Shown here: positions 11,553-23,851 of the stretch, piece by piece | How the letters are laid out: each line of letters starts with the position of its first letter | Numbering within the stretch: position 1 is the stretch's first letter | Source: Tragulus kanchil | Lineage: Eukaryota > Chordata > Mammalia > Artiodactyla > Tragulidae | DNA: 64,000 bases | Reading direction: 5' to 3' | Assembly: GCA_022376925.1 (NCBI GenBank) | Contig: JAIOJX010000026.1 | Span: 204,754,900 to 204,818,899, forward strand | The notes under the pieces: model-generated | Told to the model about the DNA's origin: nothing | Databases searched by the model: none | Seen by the model: only the letters and a program-made list of their open reading frames with translations | Made by a program: the position numbers and the translations under genes

Positions 11553-13564
11553 TGCAGCAGTAATGATAAACTGTACTTCATTTTTTGAAAAGGAAAAAAG
11601 TAGATTACACCCCCTTCAAATTATAGCATCAGAAATCCCTGCAGTATAGAGTGTAAAGACTGAGGAAACTTTTATACATAATAGCTTTCTAAACTTACTT
11701 GGAAAGTGTATTTCCTCTGCTGCTTATATTTTCAGAATTTGTGGGGGTTTCTTTTCTGTTTTTCTTTTGTATTCCTCCATGGTTTGGATATCTTGAGATG
11801 GTTTGGAGAAGTATTCTTCTCAAACTGATACTAATATACAATCAGCATATGAGTATTTTTTGATAATAATATGTATCAGCATATAAGTATTTTTCTGGCT
11901 CATAACCAGTTTTTGAAGTCTAAAATCAGTAAGACTGATTAAAATAAGCAATGATTTACCTAGGCCCTCACCTTCCCATCCTTAAAAAACAGAGGTATGG
12001 GCAATACCTAGAATGGTCTGGGCGGAGGAGGTGGAGTTACATTAGCTACTTCTCTGGTGAGAATGGATTCATGCAAAGTTATCCAAAATTTAAGTAGAGA
12101 CCAAGTTTGTTTCTCCCAGTGTTTTTGTTTGTTTTTATACAGAGGAATATAGTCTTCGGATACATGAAAGAGCTCACCAAAGAATAGTAACTATTTTTCA
12201 CTTCATTTAGCCATGAAAAGTACAACCTTGAATCTGTATCTTTTTATTTTTAATTTTTTAATTTTGTAATTGAAAGATAATTGATTTACAAAATTCTGTT
12301 GCTTTCTGCCAAACATCAGCATGATTCAGACATAGGTATACATTTGTCCTCTCCTCCTTGAACCCTCCTCCCCTTTCCCTAAGACCCCGATTATTACTGA
12401 GCCCCTGTTGAAGTTCTCTCAGTCATACAGCAAATTATTCCCAAGTTTTCAATATATTTACAGTGGGAACTTGTTGCAGAAAGTCTTAAAATACAGTCAA
12501 CATACTTAGCCCAATGATATGCCTTATAGAATGTAATTAGCTAATCATTAGAAAGTCCCCTATTTGTGTTACTTTACCTTTTGAAATCTCACCTGTAACT
12601 TCTTGAGTTGAGAGCTCATTAGGCTACCAAAGTCTGGATTTTATCTACTAAGTCATCTCCCCTGAGTCGTGCAGCAGTAATGATAAACTGTACTTCATTT
12701 TTTGAAAAGGAAAAAAGTAGATTACACCCCCTTCAAATTATAGCATCAGAAATCCCTGCAGTATAGAGTGTAAAGACTGAGGAAACTTTTATACATAATA
12801 GCTTTCTAAACTTACTTGGAAAGTGTATTTCCTCTGCTGCTTATATTTTCAGAATTTGTGGGGGTTTCTTTTCTGTTTTTCTTTTGTATTCCTCCATGGT
12901 TTGGATATCTTGAGATGGTTTGGAGAAGTATTCTTCTCAAACTGATACTAATATACAATCAGCATATGAGTATTTTTTGATAATAATATGTATCAGCATA
13001 TAAGTATTTTTCTGGCTCATAACCAGTTTTTGAAGTCTAAAATCAGTAAGACTGATTAAAATAAGCAATGATTTACCTAGGCCCTCACCTTCCCATCCTT
13101 AAAAAACAGAGGTATGGGCAATACCTAGAATGGTCTGGGCGGAGGAGGTGGAGTTACATTAGCTACTTCTCTGGTGAGAATGGATTCATGCAAAGTTATC
13201 CAAAATTTAAGTAGAGACCAAGTTTGTTTCTCCCAGTGTGTTTTTGTTTGTTTTTATACAGAGGAATATAGTCTTCGGATACATGAAAGAGCTCACCAAA
13301 GAATAGTAACTATTTTTCACTTCATTTAGCCATGAAAAGTACAACCTTGAATCTGTATCTTTTTATTTTTAATTTTTTAATTTTGTAATTGAAAGATAAT
13401 TGATTTACAAAATTCTGTTGCTTTCTGCCAAACATCAGCATGATTCAGACATAGGTATACATTTGTCCTCTCCTCCTTGAACCCTCCTCCCCTTTCCCTC
13501 CTCAAACGACCCTTTCAGATTATTACTGAGCCCCTGTTGAAGTTCTCTCAGTCATACAGCAAAT
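11315..13564 (+). repeat. Tandem duplication 5 (unit 11315-12431, copy 12432-13564)
   Basis: Period about 1,117. It shares 11315-11552 with duplication 4, giving a triplication. The end of the first copy is corrupted: CCCTAAGACCCCGATTATT replaces the longer CCCTCCTCAAACGACC... of the second copy. The break falls inside an L1. Confidence 0.95.
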
Positions 13565-14078
13565 TTCCATTGGCAATCTGTTTTACATATGGTAATCTAA
13601 GTTTCCATATCTTTCTCTCCATACATCTCACCCTCTCCTTCCTCCCCACCCTCCACACTCACAAGTCTGCTCTCTATTTCTGTTTCTCCAATGCTTCGCT
13701 GCAAATAAATTCATCAGTACCATCTTTCTAGATTCTGTATAATGCATTAGTATGCCATATTTATCTTTCTTTTTCTGATTTACTTCACTCTACATAATAG
13801 GCTCTAGGGTCATCTACCTCCAGCCATTATGGAAGACAATATGGAGATTCTTTAAAAATCTAGGTATAAAGCCACCATATGACCCAGAGATCCTATGAGT
13901 AGGCATACTACCCTGAGGAAAACAAAACTAAAAAAAGACACATGTACCCCAATGTTCATTGCAGCACTATTTACAATAGCTAGAAGATGGAAACAGCCTA
14001 GATGTCCATCAACAGACGAATGGATTAAGAAGTTGTGGTACATATATACAATAGATATTATTCAGTCATAGAAATGAA
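13361..14078 (-). mobile_element. L1 insertion with 5' inversion (twin priming)
   Basis: 13361 to about 13820 is minus-strand L1 3' sequence, with its A-rich end at the left. About 13822-14078 is L1 sequence from just upstream, in the opposite orientation (ACACATGTACCCCAATGTTC, TGCAGCACTATTTACAATAG). A perfect 14-bp target duplication TTGAATCTGTATCT is at 13347-13360 and 14079-14092. This is the structure left by twin-primed reverse transcription. Partial copies at 12242-12431 and 14561-15177 come from tandem duplications 5 and 6. Confidence 0.85.
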
Positions 14079-15648
14079 TTGAATCTGTATCTTAATTGAA
14101 GTGGAGATAGACTACTTACTTTACTCCACCATACCATGGGCTTTTCAGGGGCACTCAGTGGTAAAGAATTTGCCTGCCAATGCAAGAAACACAGGAAATA
14201 TGGGTTCAATCTCTGGCCCTGGAGAAGAAAAGGGCAACCCACACTAGTATTTTTGCCTCGAGAATCCCACGGACAACGAGCCTGTCAGGCTACAGTCCAT
14301 GGAGTCACAAAGAGTCACACATGGCTCAGCGACTGAGCACACAGAGCACACATATCTCATACCATACATTTGGAAATTCTCAAAAGAGGCTGGATGAATA
14401 TACGTGTGTATCTTTTATCTATATATCTACACTCTATAGTTAATAAACTTTGCTAATCTGTGAATTATAAATGTGTATTGTGTGGTTTTGTCTGTGTTGT
14501 TTTCAGGCTTTACAAATCCATGAGTTTTAAATCAATTCTGTTGCTCATAGCATTCCAAAATTTGTCCTCTCCTCCTTGAACCCTCCTCCCCTTTCCCTCC
14601 TCAAACGACCCTTTCAGATTATTACTGAGCCCCTGTTGAAGTTCTCTCAGTCATACAGCAAATTTCCATTGGCAATCTGTTTTACATATGGTAATCTAAG
14701 TTTCCATATCTTTCTCTCCATACATCTCACCCTCTCCTTCCTCCCCACCCTCCACACTCACAAGTCTGCTCTCTATTTCTGTTTCTCCAATGCTTCGCTG
14801 CAAATAAATTCATCAGTACCATCTTTCTAGATTCTGTATAATGCATTAGTATGCCATATTTATCTTTCTTTTTCTGATTTACTTCACTCTACATAATAGG
14901 CTCTAGGGTCATCTACCTCCAGCCATTATGGAAGACAATATGGAGATTCTTTAAAAATCTAGGTATAAAGCCACCATATGACCCAGAGATCCTATGAGTA
15001 GGCATACTACCCTGAGGAAAACAAAACTAAAAAAAGACACATGTACCCCAATGTTCATTGCAGCACTATTTACAATAGCTAGAAGATGGAAACAGCCTAG
15101 ATGTCCATCAACAGACGAATGGATTAAGAAGTTGTGGTACATATATACAATAGATATTATTCAGTCATAGAAATGAATTGAATCTGTATCTTAATTGAAG
15201 TGGAGATAGACTACTTACTTTACTCCACCATACCATGGGCTTTTCAGGGGCACTCAGTGGTAAAGAATTTGCCTGCCAATGCAAGAAACACAGGAAATAT
15301 GGGTTCAATCTCTGGCCCTGGAGAAGAAAAGGGCAACCCACACTAGTATTTTTGCCTCGAGAATCCCACGGACAACGAGCCTGTCAGGCTACAGTCCATG
15401 GAGTCACAAAGAGTCACACATGGCTCAGCGACTGAGCACACAGAGCACACATATCTCATACCATACATTTGGAAATTCTCAAAAGAGGCTGGATGAATAT
15501 ACGTGTGTATCTTTTATCTATATATCTACACTCTATAGTTAATAAACTTTGCTAATCTGTGAATTATAAATGTGTATGTGTGGTATGTGTGTACATATGT
15601 CTGTGTTGTTTTCAGGCTTTACAAATCCATGAGTTTTAAATCAATTCA
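13462..15648 (+). repeat. Tandem duplication 6 (unit 13462-14560, copy 14561-15648)
   Basis: Period 1,099. It contains most of a 5'-inverted L1 and a BOV-A2. The TG-rich stretch near the end (about 14470-14500 against 15570-15600) is shortened in the first copy. It overlaps duplication 5. Confidence 0.95.
14137..14345 (+). mobile_element. BOV-A2 SINE (second copy 15236-15444)
   Basis: Head GGCACTCAGTGGTAAAGAAT, then ATTTTTGCCTCGAGAATCCC and TACAGTCCATGGAGTCAC. Confidence 0.88.
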
Positions 15649-16162
15649 GTTATACTTTCATCTCTCAAGTCATACTTACTTAAGCCCTCACTGGTTTAAT
15701 GGTATAAATCTAAGTCTCCTTAGAAAGTATCTCCCAGTTATTCTTGGGATTCCTGAGGTAGGTGCATCCATGTGCTCACAAGTCAGTTTATCCAATCAAA
15801 TGACCATGTGAAACCCCTGTATTCCTTCTTCTGCCAGATAATCGAGGTATCAGTTACTTAGCAAAGGTATAAATTATGATGCTTGAAAACTTAGTTCCTA
15901 AAATAATAAGTATAAGTATGAAGGGGATTGGGATGTCTTAACTTATTATTTCTTGACACATTTTCTTACTGACCTCCTTCAAGGGTAATGCCTCCATTCA
16001 ATGACCCTCTCATATTTTTCCCCGTACTCTGCTGCCCCTTAGCGGTCATTCCAAGCAATACTGTGCTGACCAAACAAAAGATAAGTAAAAGCTCAAAAGG
16101 CAAGTGTTTGTTCAAAGATGTCACCATTCAAGACCCTCACCAAAATATGCCTCACACCAAAC
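15649..16162. other. Unique intergenic stretch, nothing identified
   Basis: Single-copy sequence between duplications 6 and 7. No coding potential or familiar repeat seen. Confidence 0.6.
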
Positions 16163-16375
16163 ACCTTGAAAAGAGTCTCCTTGGTGGCTCAGATGGTAAA
16201 GAATCTTCCTGCAATGCAGGAGACTTGGGTTCAGTGACTGAGTTGGAAAGAGTCCCTGGAGAAAGGAGTGACTACCCACTCCAGTGTTCTTGCCTGGAGA
16301 ATTCTATGAACAGAGGAGCCTGGTGGGCTACAGTCCATGGGGCTTCAAAGAGTCAGACATGACTTAGCAAAAGAA
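16163..16375 (+). mobile_element. BOV-A2 SINE
   Basis: TTGGTGGCTCAGATGGTAAA, GCAATGCAGGAGACTTGGGT, CCACTCCAGTGTTCTTGCC, TACAGTCCATGGGGCTTC; nearly full length. Confidence 0.92.
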
Positions 16376-16689
16376 CAACAAATATTTTGAAAGCATGGCA
16401 GTTAGGGACTACCCATTTTCTCCCTTCCAAGCTACCCCTCCATACAAACAAGTTGAAGAAAGTTTTTTGAACTTGTCTTCATTAGGATCACATGAGGTAC
16501 TTAAGATTTCAAGCCCTGTACCCAGAAATTCTAAGAAGAAGTTGAAGTGTGCCTTTTTAAGTCAAGCATTCTAAACACTTCTAGCTTTCCACAGAACACA
16601 TTTTGCGAAGCACTGTCATAGGGAAGTGGTCATGTTAGAAAGGAAAAAGTACTCTCAACTCAGTCAGAAAAAGCAGGTCCATTCATTCC

Positions 16690-16810
16690 ACTCACACATG
16701 CTAAACACCTTCTAGAGCCAAGCATCCATGTTTGGTGCTAAGAATGCAGATGAAAGTCACAGCCCCTAAACTGTTCATAGTCTAGTTTGGGAGAGGCCAA
16801 GTAAACAGTA
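16690..16810 (-). mobile_element. Probable L2 3'-end fragment (second copy about 17860-17980)
   Basis: Degenerate reverse-strand L2 pattern: ...GCTAAACACCTTCTAGAGCC...GGTGCTAAGAATGCAG...CTGTTCATAGTCTAG. Old and diverged. Confidence 0.5.
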
Positions 16811-17282
16811 CAAAGCTCAGAGATAAGAACTCTGGAGCGAAGGAGGAGGAACATTCTGGGGAACAAGGAGATGAAGGGAGGGGCTCAGGAGAGCCAGGTT
16901 GATGGTTTTTATTGTAGAATGTTCTCAGATCAAAGAGACTCTGAAGTGAGTAAGGACAGATTGTAATCAAGTTTCTAATTTCTCTCACCCTGAAAACATC
17001 TTCAGACTCTCTGGGTTTCAATTTGTTATTTGTATGAGAAAAAGACAGATTACATACATGTGGTTACATACATGGTTGGCTGTTTCTGGCAGTTTTCACT
17101 TTTACCTTGTGACAATGCTTACAGTTTACACTGGTGATAATGACCACAAGATGTCATTCACTGACTCCAAATAGCTCCTGACCAGTGTTTTATGATCCTA
17201 TTTTTATGTATGTGATCCAGATGCCTTAGGAAAAACAGTTGTCTATTCTTTCTACTAAACCAAATAAGGTCCTAATTGTTTA

Positions 17283-17475
17283 ATCCTTAGATCATGTCCA
17301 ACACTTTGCAAACCCATGGACTGTAGCCCACCAGGCTCCTCTGTCCATGCAATTCTCCAGGCAAGAATATTGGTGTGGGTAGTCATTTCCTTCTCCAGGG
17401 GATCTTCCCAACCCAGGGATCAACTCCAGGTCTCCCACATCAGAAGCATATTCCTTAATGTCTGAGCCACCATTA
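17283..17475 (-). mobile_element. BOV-A2 SINE (second copy 18453-18645)
   Basis: ACCCATGGACTGTAGCCCAC, CAATTCTCCAGGCAAGAATA and the reverse-strand head at the right end. Confidence 0.9.
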
Positions 17476-19044
17476 AACATCAAACTTGCTGCTAAGTGAC
17501 TAGAGACCATTTAGGTGATACAGGCAAACTTTATTTCCCTTCATGAAGTGGACAGTCTCCTTTCAGAAAACTGAAAAATGGGACAGAAGACAGAAAAGTT
17601 TTGTATGTTAAAGAGTAAAAAAATAGAAAAAAAGGAAGTGAAAAATATAAGATATTTGGTTGACTGGAGCCACATAGTTGATCTTGTTTGGGGTAAGAAG
17701 GCCCAGAGTTGGTGGTTTAGCATTCACGAATTGGATATACTGCTTTTCCGGGTCAAGAGGAGCATTTACAGGTGGGCAAAGACTGTCATAGGGAAGTGGT
17801 CATGTTAGAAAGGAAAAAGTACTCTCAACTCAGTCAGAAAAAGCAGGTCCATTCATTCCACTCACACATGCTAAACACCTTCTAGAGCCAAGCATCCATG
17901 TTTGGTGCTAAGAATGCAGATGAAAGTCACAGCCCCTAAACTGTTCATAGTCTAGTTTGGGAGAGGCCAAGTAAACAGTACAAAGCTCAGAGATAAGAAC
18001 TCTGGAGCGAAGGAGGAGGAACATTCTGGGGAACAAGGAGATGAAGGGAGGGGCTCAGGAGAGCCAGGTTGATGGTTTTTATTGTAGAATGTTCTCAGAT
18101 CAAAGAGACTCTGAAGTGAGTAAGGACAGATTGTAATCAAGTTTCTAATTTCTCTCACCCTGAAAACATCTTCAGACTCTCTGGGTTTCAATTTGTTATT
18201 TGTATGAGAAAAAGACAGATTACATACATGTGGTTACATACATGGTTGGCTGTTTCTGGCAGTTTTCACTTTTACCTTGTGACAATGCTTACAGTTTACA
18301 CTGGTGATAATGACCACAAGATGTCATTCACTGACTCCAAATAGCTCCTGACCAGTGTTTTATGATCCTATTTTTATGTATGTGATCCAGATGCCTTAGG
18401 AAAAACAGTTGTCTATTCTTTCTACTAAACCAAATAAGGTCCTAATTGTTTAATCCTTAGATCATGTCCAACACTTTGCAAACCCATGGACTGTAGCCCA
18501 CCAGGCTCCTCTGTCCATGCAATTCTCCAGGCAAGAATATTGGTGTGGGTAGTCATTTCCTTCTCCAGGGGATCTTCCCAACCCAGGGATCAACTCCAGG
18601 TCTCCCACATCAGAAGCATATTCCTTAATGTCTGAGCCACCATTAAACATCAAACTTGCTGCTAAGTGACTAGAGACCATTTAGGTGATACAGGCAAACT
18701 TTATTTCCCTTCATGAAGTGGACAGTCTCCTTTCAGAAAACTGAAAAATGGGACAGAAGACAGAAAAGTTTTGTATGTTAAAGAGTAAAAAAATAGAAAA
18801 AAAGGAAGTGAAAAATATAAGATATTTGGTTGACTGGAGCCACATAGTTGATCTTGTTTGGGGTAAGAAGGCCCAGAGTTGGTGGTTTAGCATTCACGAA
18901 TTGGATATACTGCTTTTCCGGGGTCAAGAGGAGCATTTACAGGTGGGCAAAGTTATCTAAATCTTGGCTTGCTAGCATGGCCTCCTGGCCAGTAATGTCT
19001 CTACGTTGACTTAGAAATGTTATCTCAACACTGCCAAGAGACTG

Positions 19045-19258
19045 CTGCCACTGCTACTTAGTCGCAGCAATCATGTCTGACTCTGTGCGACCCTTTGAGT
19101 TGTAGCCTGCCAGTCTCCTCTGTCCATTGAATTCTCCAGGCAAGAATACTGGAGTTGGTGGCCATGCCCTCCTCCAGGTGAACTTCCCAACCCAGGGATC
19201 GAACCCGGGTCTCTTGCACTGCAGGTAGATTATTATCTGAGCCACCAGGGAAGCCCTC
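19045..19258 (-). mobile_element. BOV-A2 SINE
   Basis: Full-length reverse-strand element ending GAGCCACCAGGGAAGCC, with a well-kept box B (GGGATCGAACCCGGGTCTC). Confidence 0.92.
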
Positions 19259-19764
19259 ACTAAGAGACTAGATCTTAATTATTCCCACCATAAAAAGAAA
19301 TGGTGGTCACATGATGTGATGGAGGTCTTCTCTATCACTACGACAGCAATCATAATGCCATACATACCCAATCAACATGTTGAACACCTTCAACTTACAT
19401 GTTATGTGTCAAACATATTTCAGTTTTCAAAAACAGATTTAGTATATAAAATTTTGCCTAGGCTCTCCTTTTTTGGGGCACTTGGACTAAGACCCTTCTG
19501 TGAGTTGTCTATTCTGAGCTTTTGCTACTTATTTAAGGGTGACATCTTAGGTTTGGGTTTCTCTAAATACAGAAACTGAACTGGGGTACAAGAGAAGGTG
19601 AGAAGAAAGTGTAGAAAAGAAAGGAAATAAGGAAAGGAGGGAGAGCCAGGGAAAACTCAAAGAATGTGGTCTTGGCTAGAGATTTGCTTCAGTCCCTCCC
19701 ACAGGGAAGTTCTGGAGCACAGGTTAAACCAGAGTCAGCTCTATCACAAGTATAGGAGTTGAGG

Positions 19765-22075
19765 TCAGTCAGCCATGACTGAGTCACTGGCATCACGGCT
19801 TGTTGACTTCTGAGTAGAACAGCTCATCTTGAGCCAGCAACAGCAGTCGTGGTTTGCTCTTAGCCAGTACAGCCACAGTGGTTTGCTTCCAGTGGCAGTT
19901 AAAGGGAATTTGATTGGAGAATCAATAGCTTTCTCTGCATGAGATTTGCTTTTCTTATAAGTGGTGAGGCTGTGGACCATTTGTGTTAAAAGTTTGCACA
20001 TATTTTCTGTTCATGTGTCATCCTCTTTAATTTTGTTCATGATTTTAATAAGGAAATTATAAGTTTTTGTGTAAAGAAGATCAGCATATGCCAACCCAAA
20101 ATAGACTCCTTTGGCATAAAGTCTATTTTAAGCTAAAAACATTTGAGACTCAACAGATGCAAAGAAAGAAAGAAAGAAAAAAGAAAAAGAAAAGCTTTCT
20201 CAAATCTTCTCTTATCTGGCTAAAAGTAGCAACTTCTGGGAAATTGGGCTGCTGTAAAATTCCTCTTCAGAGCAGATCTATTCCCAGAAAGGAGAATTCA
20301 ATTATGTGCATGCATGCTGTACACACTAAGTTGCTTCGGTTGTGTTCAGTCTGTGTGGCCCTATAGATTGCATATCTACCCTAAATCCTTTCTCCAAAGA
20401 AGTTTTCATTTTAAGACCATTTATGCCTCTATAGACAATCATTAACCCCAACTTCTCTATCACCAATCTGCTCTCCTAAAACCCTTGTCTTTCCTAAAGA
20501 AACCTATTTGTTTTTCCAAGAAGCTTTTTCTGCTCCTTAGCATTCCCCTACTAAGTATATGAAGTCTTGTTTCTATACATTTAACAAACCAGTGACTTCC
20601 TTTGTTTTTTCTAGTATTCATGCAAACCAAACCTTTGTCCTGCTAATCTGTCTTCTGCTAATTTAATTCACAAGCCCCAGCTATTGGACCTCAGAGAGTA
20701 GAGAAAAAGCTTTTTCTCTACTGCTGGATGTGTCATATATTCAAATGATCCCATTCTGCTTTCCTTGGCTTTTTCATTCCAAGATAAAAACAGTCATTAA
20801 GGGACCTGAAAAATGACATAAACCGTAAACTTAGATCTGTTCAAAGAAATGAAGAGATTCAGACATGGACTACATGAAGGTATGAAAATAAAACTTTCTC
20901 TCATTTTAATTGCTTTAAAATATGGAGTAGTCAGTCAGCCATGACTCATGCTTGACTTCTGAGTAGAACAGCTCATCTTGAGCCAGCAACAGCAGTCGTG
21001 GTTTGCTCTTAGCCAGTACAGCCACAGTGGTTTGCTTCCAGTGGCAGTTAAAGGGAATTTGATTGGAGAATCAATAGCTTTCTCTGCATGAGATTTGCTT
21101 TTCTTATAAGTGGTGAGGCTGTGGACCATTTGTGTTAAAAGTTTGCACATATTTTCTGTTCATGTGTCATCCTCTTTAATTTTGTTCATGATTTTAATAA
21201 GGAAATTATAAGTTTTTGTGTAAAGAAGATCAGCATATGCCAACCCAAAATAGACTCCTTTGGCATAAAGTCTATTTTAAGCTAAAAACATTTGAGACTC
21301 AACAGATGCAAAGAAAGAAAGAAAGAAAAAAGAAAAAGAAAAGCTTTCTCAAATCTTCTCTTATCTGGCTAAAAGTAGCAACTTCTGGGAAATTGGGCTG
21401 CTGTAAAATTCCTCTTCAGAGCAGATCTATTCCCAGAAAGGAGAATTCAATTATGTGCATGCATGCTGTACACACTAAGTTGCTTCGGTTGTGTTCAGTC
21501 TGTGTGGCCCTATAGATTGCATATCTACCCTAAATCCTTTCTCCAAAGAAGTTTTCATTTTAAGACCATTTATGCCTCTATAGACAATCATTAACCCCAA
21601 CTTCTCTATCACCAATCTGCTCTCCTAAAACCCTTGTCTTTCCTAAAGAAACCTATTTGTTTTTCCAAGAAGCTTTTTCTGCTCCTTAGCATTCCCCTAC
21701 TAAGTATATGAAGTCTTGTTTCTATACATTTAACAAACCAGTGACTTCCTTTGTTTTTTCTAGTATTCATGCAAACCAAACCTTTGTCCTGCTAATCTGT
21801 CTTCTGCTAATTTAATTCACAAGCCCCAGCTATTGGACCTCAGAGAGTAGAGAAAAAGCTTTTTCTCTACTGCTGGATGTGTCATATATTCAAATGATCC
21901 CATTCTGCTTTCCTTGGCTTTTTCATTCCAAGATAAAAACAGTCATTAAGGGACCTGAAAAATGACATAAACCGTAAACTTAGATCTGTTCAAAGAAATG
22001 AAGAGATTCAGACATGGACTACATGAAGGTATGAAAATAAAACTTTCTCTCATTTTAATTGCTTTAAAATATGGA
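19765..22075 (+). repeat. Tandem duplication 8 (unit 19765-20930, copy 20931-22075)
   Basis: Period 1,166, shifting to 1,149 because about 17 bases are lost just after the start of the second copy (GACTCATGCTTGAC replaces a longer stretch). The rest is near-identical. Confidence 0.95.
20697..20722. repeat. Perfect 26-bp palindrome
   Basis: AGTAGAGAAAAAG followed directly by its complement CTTTTTCTCTACT, with no loop. It also occurs at 21846-21871 and 22931-22956 through tandem duplications 8 and 9. Confidence 0.92.
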
Positions 22076-23818
22076 TGACTCTATCAAAGTGGTAAAATGC
22101 ATCATATTTTTAAAGCATATGTAAAAGAGAAATGTATGACAACACAGCACAAGGAAAGAGAAGATCTTGGGAATACTTTACTGTAATGTCCTTAGAAATA
22201 TTACTTGAAGATAGGCTCAGATGAATTTTTTTCTTTCTTTTCTTTAATTATGAAAGTATGATAACACACTTAAAGGAGAGTTGGAAAATACAGAATAAAA
22301 TTACATACAGTTCCACTATGTAATTATTTTTTGGGTAGATAAATTAAGATTTTCAGTTGGAGTTTCAATACCAAACTTTCAAAAATTAGCAGAATGAATA
22401 GACAGAAAAGTAGAAAGATATAGAACCTGAAAAGTACTATGAACCAATTCAATATAAATAAGATTTATACAATTTTCATATAATAGTAACATAAATTCTA
22501 TTCATTTTCCCATAGAAAATAAACAGAAGACACTGAAGCATATCCAGGAACATAAAACAAGGTGCAAAAATGTCATGGTCTGGAGGTATTGAAATCATAC
22601 AGAGTCTGTTCTCTTATCACTGTGGAATTATGTTTGAAATCAATACCAAAAGATATTTTTAAATAATCCACATACTTTTAAGTGCAATGTGACATTTACC
22701 AAGGCTCAGATTAATTTTAAAAGAAAAGCTAAAGAAACCTATTTGTTTTTCCAAGAAGCTTTTCTGCTCCTTAGCATTCCCCTACTAAGTATATGAAGTC
22801 TTGTTTCTATACATTTAACAAACCAGTGACTTCCTTTGTTTTTTCTAGTATTCATGCAAACCAAACCTTTGTCCTGCTAATCTGTCTTCTGCTAATTTAA
22901 TTCACAAGCCCCAGCTATTGGACCTCAGAGAGTAGAGAAAAAGCTTTTTCTCTACTGCTGGATGTGTCATATATTCAAATGATCCCATTCTGCTTTCCTT
23001 GGCTTTTTCATTCCAAGATAAAAACAGTCATTAAGGGACCTGAAAAATGACATAAACCGTAAACTTAGATCTGTTCAAAGAAATGAAGAGATTCAGACAT
23101 GGACTACATGAAGGTATGAAAATAAAACTTTCTCTCATTTTAATTGCTTTAAAATATGGATGACTCTATCAAAGTGGTAAAATGCATCATATTTTTAAAG
23201 CATATGTAAAAGAGAAATGTATGACAACACAGCACAAGGAAAGAGAAGATCTTGGGAATACTTTACTGTAATGTCCTTAGAAATATTACTTGAAGATAGG
23301 CTCAGATGAATTTTTTTCTTTCTTTTCTTTAATTATGAAAGTATGATAACACACTTAAAGGAGAGTTGGAAAATACAGAATAAAATTACATACAGTTCCA
23401 CTATGTAATTATTTTTTGGGTAGATAAATTAAGATTTTCAGTTGGAGTTTCAATACCAAACTTTCAAAAATTAGCAGAATGAATAGACAGAAAAGTAGAA
23501 AGATATAGAACCTGAAAAGTACTATGAACCAATTCAATATAAATAAGATTTATACAATTTTCATATAATAGTAACATAAATTCTATTCATTTTCCCATAG
23601 AAAATAAACAGAAGACACTGAAGCATATCCAGGAACATAAAACAAGGTGCAAAAATGTCATGGTCTGGAGGTATTGAAATCATACAGAGTCTGTTCTCTT
23701 ATCACTGTGGAATTATGTTTGAAATCAATACCAAAAGATATTTTTAAATAATCCACATACTTTTAAGTGCAATGTGACATTTACCAAGGCTCAGATTAAT
23801 TTTAAAAGAAAAGCTAAA
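21644..23818 (+). repeat. Tandem duplication 9 (unit 21644-22730, copy 22731-23818)
   Basis: Period 1,086. It chains with duplication 8, so one segment appears three times (about 20507-20930, 21645-22075, 22731-23160). A single T is missing in AAGCTTTTCTG near the start of the last copy. Confidence 0.95.
22370..22725 (+). mobile_element. Old L1 ORF2 fragment (second copy about 23458-23812)
   Basis: Recognisable L1 endonuclease/RT-linker region: TTGAAATCATACAGAGTCTG, TATCACTGTGGAATTATG, AATAATCCACATACTTTTAA. All frames are broken. Confidence 0.65.
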
Positions 23819-23851
23819 TAAATGTAGAAATATACTTTATTCATGAATTGA

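Larger units (their letters stand above)
16612..18952 (+). repeat. Tandem duplication 7 (unit 16612-17781, copy 17782-18952)
   Basis: Period 1,170. Practically identical; one G is missing close to the end of the first copy (TTCCGGGTC against TTCCGGGGTC). Confidence 0.95.

Noticed and set aside
13477..15142. 84- and 63-codon frames repeated at 1,099 bp spacing
   Set aside because: They lie in the inverted L1 and are repeated by tandem duplication 6.
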